DNA of 64,000 bases, from contig CAKZGB010000006.1 of the NCBI GenBank assembly GCA_936911875.1, positions 186,001-250,000 of the forward strand, in the 5' to 3' direction. Made by a program: the position numbers and the translations under genes. Below the pieces are notes generated by a model, which searched no databases, was not told the origin of the DNA, and saw only the letters and a program-made list of their open reading frames with translations. This stretch comes from an uncultured Lysobacteraceae bacterium (GTDB taxonomy: Bacteria > Pseudomonadota > Gammaproteobacteria > Xanthomonadales > Xanthomonadaceae). Of this stretch, positions 61,240 through 64,000 are shown one piece after another (position 1 is the first letter of the stretch; every line of letters begins with the position of its first letter).

Positions 61240-61458
61240 ATGGCCAAAGACGACGTGATTGAATTCGAGGGCACCGTGGCGGAAACCCTTCCGAACACGA
61301 TGTTCCGCGTGACCCTGGAAAACGGTCACGAAATCATCGCGCACATTTCCGGCCGGATGCGCAAGAACTACATCCGCATCCTCACCGGTGACAAGGTGAA
61401 AGTCGAAATGACTCCGTATGATTTGTCCAAAGGACGAATCACTTACCGGATGAAGTAA
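61240..61458 (+). CDS. infA: Translation initiation factor IF-1
   Basis: A 72-residue OB-fold protein that binds the ribosomal A site with IF-2 and IF-3. MAKDDVIEFEGTVAETLPNTMFRV, LENGHEIIAHISGRMRKNYIRIL and the ending GRITYRMK are essentially invariant. ATG 61240 is required to give the universal length; the longer open frame upstream is ignored. A terminator follows immediately. Confidence 0.99.
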   Translation: MAKDDVIEFEGTVAETLPNTMFRVTLENGHEIIAHISGRMRKNYIRILTGDKVKVEMTPYDLSKGRITYRMK

Positions 61459-61483
61459 CTCCGTTCGGAGCTACAGACCCGTA

Positions 61484-61509
61484 AAAAAAGGCAGCCGATT
61501 GGCTGCCTT
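61484..61509. terminator. Bidirectional terminator between infA and clpA
   Basis: Hairpin AAGGCAGCC / GGCTGCCTT with a GATT loop. Leftward it is followed by TTTTTT (terminator of clpA); rightward by CTTTGTTGTTG (weaker, for infA). Confidence 0.87.
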
Positions 61510-61536
61510 CTTTGTTGTTGGGTCTGATCCTGAGGG

Positions 61537-63840
61537 TCAGTGGACCGTTTCGACGGCCGTGGCCTGCGGTCGGGTATCGCCGGCGCTGACGCGGACGTCC
61601 AGATTTCCATCGCGAATATCAACCTCGACGGAACCGCCCTGCTCCAGCTGTCCGAACAGCAGCTCGTCGGCCAACGGACGCTTGATCTTGTCCTGAATGA
61701 CGCGGGTCATCGGACGCGCACCCATCAGCGGATCGAAGCCGTTCTGCGCCAGCCATTCGCGCGCTGCCGGCGTAACAGACAAGGACACGTGCTTGTCCTG
61801 CAGCTGCGCCTCGAGCTCGAACAGGAACTTGTCGACGACCGACAGGATGTGTTGCATGCCCAGTGCCTGGAACTGCACGACCGCATCGAGACGGTTGCGG
61901 AATTCCGGCGAGAAGGACTTGCGCAGCACTTCCATGGCATCAGTGCTGTGATCCTGATGCGTAAAGCCAATCGAACGACGCGCGGCCTGCGCGGCACCGG
62001 CATTGGTGGTCATGACCACGATGACGTTCTTGAAGTTCGCCTCGCGACCGTTGGTATCGGTCAGAACACCGCGATCCATCACCTGCAACAGCACGTTGAA
62101 GATGTCCGGATGCGCCTTCTCGATTTCATCAAGCAGCAGCACGCAATGCGGCGTCTTGGTGATCTTTTCGGTTAGCAGACCGCCCTGATCGAAACCGACA
62201 TAGCCCGGAGGCGCGCCGATCAGACGCGACACCGAATGCGGTTCCATGTACTCGGACATGTCAAAGCGCACGAGCTCGATACCGAGTTGCAGCGCCAGCT
62301 GACGCGTCACTTCGGTTTTGCCGACACCTGTAGGACCTGCAAACAGGAACGAGCCGATCGGCTTGTCCGGATTGCCCAGACCGCTGCGTGACAGGCGAAT
62401 GGCAGACGTCAGTGTCGAAATCGCTTCGTCCTGACCGAAGATCACCATCTTGAGGTTGCGCTCCAGATTGCGCAGCACATCCTTGTCGTTGGTGTTGACC
62501 TGCTTGGCCGGAATCCGCGCCATCTTGGCAACGATGGTCTCGATCTCTTCGGCATCGATGATCGGCTTGCGTTGCGCATCGGGCAGCACCCGTTGTCGCG
62601 CACCTGCCTCATCCAACACGTCGATTGCCTTATCGGGCAGCAGACGATCGGTGATGTGCTTAACGCTCAGATCCACGGCTGACGTAATGGCCTCATCGGT
62701 ATACGTCACACCGTGGTGCGACTCGTACTTGGATTTCAGGCCCTGCAGAATCTCAATGGATTCGGCAATGGTCGGTTCCACCACATCAATCTTCTGGAAG
62801 CGTCGTGCCAGCGCACGATCTTTTTCGAAGATGCCCCGATACTCTTGGAACGTCGTCGAACCGATGCAACGCAGCTCGCCCGAAGACAGCGCCGGCTTGA
62901 TCAGATTACCGACGTCCATCGTGCCACCCGCGGCGGACCCCGCACCGATGATGGTGTGGATTTCATCGATAAACAAAATGGCATGCGGAATCTCGCGCAG
63001 CTTTCGCAGCACGGCCTTCAGGCGCTTTTCGAAATCGCCGCGGAACTTGGTGCCGGCAATCAGAGCGCCGAGATCCAGCGCATAGATGGTGGCCTGAGAC
63101 AGGACTTCAGGGACCTCGCCATCGACAATGCGCTTGGCCAAGCCTTCGGCAATTGCGGTTTTACCCACACCGGCCTCGCCCACCAGCAGCGGGTTGTTCT
63201 TGCGACGGCGGCACAGGATCTGGATGGTGCGCTCAATCTCTTCGGCACGGCCTACGAGCGGATCGATCTTGCCCGCAGCGGCGGCCGCATTGAGATTGTT
63301 GGTGTACGCCTTGAGCGGATCCTTGGAATCCGAATCGCCCGAGCCCTGCTCCGCAGACACATCGTCTGCACTGCCCGACATCTCATCGCCATTGGCATCC
63401 GAATCGGAATCGCGCCCGATACCGTGCGCAATGTAATTCACCAGCGACAGCCGATCGATGCCTTGCTGCTGCAGGTAATAGACCGCCAAAGAATCTTTCT
63501 CGCCGAAAATGGCGACGAGGACATCGGCACCGTTCGCCTCGGACTTGCCGGAGCTTTGCAGATGATAGACCGCACGCTGCAGCACGCGCTGGAAACCCAA
63601 GGTGGGTTGCGTCTCGCGGGTACTGTCTTCGCGCAAAATGCCGACGGCCGTGCTGAGTGCGGACTCCAAGTTGGCACGCAACGCACTCATGTCTGCATCC
63701 AAGGCATGCAGAGCCGATGCAGCCGAGGGATTGTCGAGCAGTGCGAGCATCAGGTGCTCAATGGTCATGTACTCATGACGCTCAGCCATCGCACGCTGAT
63801 AGGCATGATTGATAGACAGTTCAAGATCGCGGTCAAACAT
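61537..63840 (-). CDS. clpA: ATP-dependent Clp protease ATP-binding subunit ClpA
   Basis: AAA+ unfoldase of ClpAP, degrading N-degron and SsrA-tagged substrates. The 767-residue product has the Clp N domain (1-140), an acidic Ser/Asp-rich linker (about 145-175), AAA-1 (GEAGVGKTA, ILFIDEIHTIIGAG) and AAA-2 (GPTGVGKTEVT, LLLDEIEKAHPDIF). The ClpP-docking loop reads RRSIGFTHQDHSTDAME, with IGF where E. coli has IGL. A strong Shine-Dalgarno (AAGGGGG) precedes the ATG. It follows clpS (right edge) in the same direction. Confidence 0.98.
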   Translation of the reverse strand: MFDRDLELSINHAYQRAMAERHEYMTIEHLMLALLDNPSAASALHALDADMSALRANLESALSTAVGILREDSTRETQPTLGFQRVLQRAVYHLQSSGKSEANGADVLVAIFGEKDSLAVYYLQQQGIDRLSLVNYIAHGIGRDSDSDANGDEMSGSADDVSAEQGSGDSDSKDPLKAYTNNLNAAAAAGKIDPLVGRAEEIERTIQILCRRRKNNPLLVGEAGVGKTAIAEGLAKRIVDGEVPEVLSQATIYALDLGALIAGTKFRGDFEKRLKAVLRKLREIPHAILFIDEIHTIIGAGSAAGGTMDVGNLIKPALSSGELRCIGSTTFQEYRGIFEKDRALARRFQKIDVVEPTIAESIEILQGLKSKYESHHGVTYTDEAITSAVDLSVKHITDRLLPDKAIDVLDEAGARQRVLPDAQRKPIIDAEEIETIVAKMARIPAKQVNTNDKDVLRNLERNLKMVIFGQDEAISTLTSAIRLSRSGLGNPDKPIGSFLFAGPTGVGKTEVTRQLALQLGIELVRFDMSEYMEPHSVSRLIGAPPGYVGFDQGGLLTEKITKTPHCVLLLDEIEKAHPDIFNVLLQVMDRGVLTDTNGREANFKNVIVVMTTNAGAAQAARRSIGFTHQDHSTDAMEVLRKSFSPEFRNRLDAVVQFQALGMQHILSVVDKFLFELEAQLQDKHVSLSVTPAAREWLAQNGFDPLMGARPMTRVIQDKIKRPLADELLFGQLEQGGSVEVDIRDGNLDVRVSAGDTRPQATAVETVH

Positions 63841-63873
63841 GGGGAACCCCCTTGGTAAAGCATCTAGCTACCA

Positions 63874-63901
63874 ATGTGGGGCCAGCCCGCGAGCAATGCA
63901 A
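63874..63901 (-). promoter_or_regulatory. Possible sigma-32-type promoter of clpA
   Basis: On the complement TTGCAT (63896-63901), 14 nt, CCCCACAT (63874-63881), resembling the heat-shock pattern TTGAAA-N13/14-CCCCATNT with two mismatches in the -35 and one or two in the -10. It lies in the 124-bp clpS-clpA gap, about 35 bp before clpA. Confidence 0.35.
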
Positions 63902-63964
63902 TCCCCCGCAAATGCCGTTACACCGACGTTTAGTTCCGCGCCGGCGCAGCGCCGTTAGTGGAGC

Positions 63965-64000
63965 TCAGGCTTGTTCCATGGTACACATCAGCGGATGCTG
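63965..64000 (-). CDS. clpS: ClpS adaptor, C-terminal end only
   Basis: The last 11 codons and TGA of a leftward gene, reading QHPLMCTMEQA. The end HPL-CTMEQA is typical of ClpS, the N-degron recognition adaptor of ClpA, and clpS-clpA adjacency is standard. The rest lies outside the window. Confidence 0.8.
   Translation of the reverse strand, partial: QHPLMCTMEQA

Overview
The window is a dense, housekeeping stretch of a gammaproteobacterial chromosome. Gene order and protein type point to the Xanthomonadales (Lysobacterales). The strongest sign is the arrangement recN-hrcA-grpE-dnaK-dnaJ-dapB-carA..carB-greA-rpfE-prfB-lysS followed by rpfB-like and acnA (rpfA)-acnB. This is the backbone around the rpf locus of Xanthomonas. 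No plasmid, phage, insertion-sequence or CRISPR signature was seen, and no gene-free stretch exceeds 300 bases. The genus cannot be fixed from the window.

Layout. 1-4.3 kb: tmRNA (ssrA), an orphan sensor histidine kinase, smpB, ratA-ratB, bamE and fur. 4.3-11.6 kb: recN divergent from the heat-shock cluster hrcA-grpE-dnaK-dnaJ, then dapB; a clear sigma-32-type promoter precedes dnaK. 11.8-18.7 kb: carA and carB, separated by a secreted S9 peptidase gene, then greA. 18.7-29.7 kb: rpfE, prfB (with the programmed +1 frameshift), lysS, then the opposite-strand pair acnA-rpfB and the forward acnB. The DSF signalling genes rpfF, rpfC and rpfG, and recJ, found in this neighbourhood in Xanthomonas, are absent at their expected positions. 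29.7-42.2 kb: an aldo/keto reductase preceded by a tiny coupled ORF, an acrylyl-CoA-reductase-type protein, a LOG-family protein, the sucA-sucB-lpdA operon of 2-oxoglutarate dehydrogenase, purB-roxA, and fumC. With acnA and acnB this puts much of the TCA cycle in one 20 kb block. 42.2-45.5 kb: a tightly coupled leftward operon (small exported protein, YtrA-type GntR repressor, ABC ATPase, ABC permease, DUF2884-like lipoprotein) with a 24-bp palindrome over its promoter. 45.6-49.3 kb: two FKBP-type prolyl isomerases, UDP-glucose dehydrogenase, slyX and tRNA-Pro(CGG). 49.2-53.7 kb: a metallo-beta-lactamase-fold hydrolase, a DAO-type flavoenzyme, an ABC1/UbiB kinase and a 56-residue membrane protein. 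53.8-64 kb: the leftward set ald-ftsK-lolA and rarA, the rightward set trxB-aat-infA, and clpA with the last codons of clpS.

How they work together. ssrA and smpB form the trans-translation system; clpA/clpS and the DnaK system handle protein quality control. prfB, lysS, infA, aat and RoxA serve translation or protein turnover. The most interesting second looks are the stripped rpf locus, the S9 peptidase inside carAB, the palindrome-controlled GntR/ABC operon, the FKBP with an apparently doubled N-terminal module, and several start codons lying 5-7 nt after a -10 hexamer (possible leaderless mRNAs).
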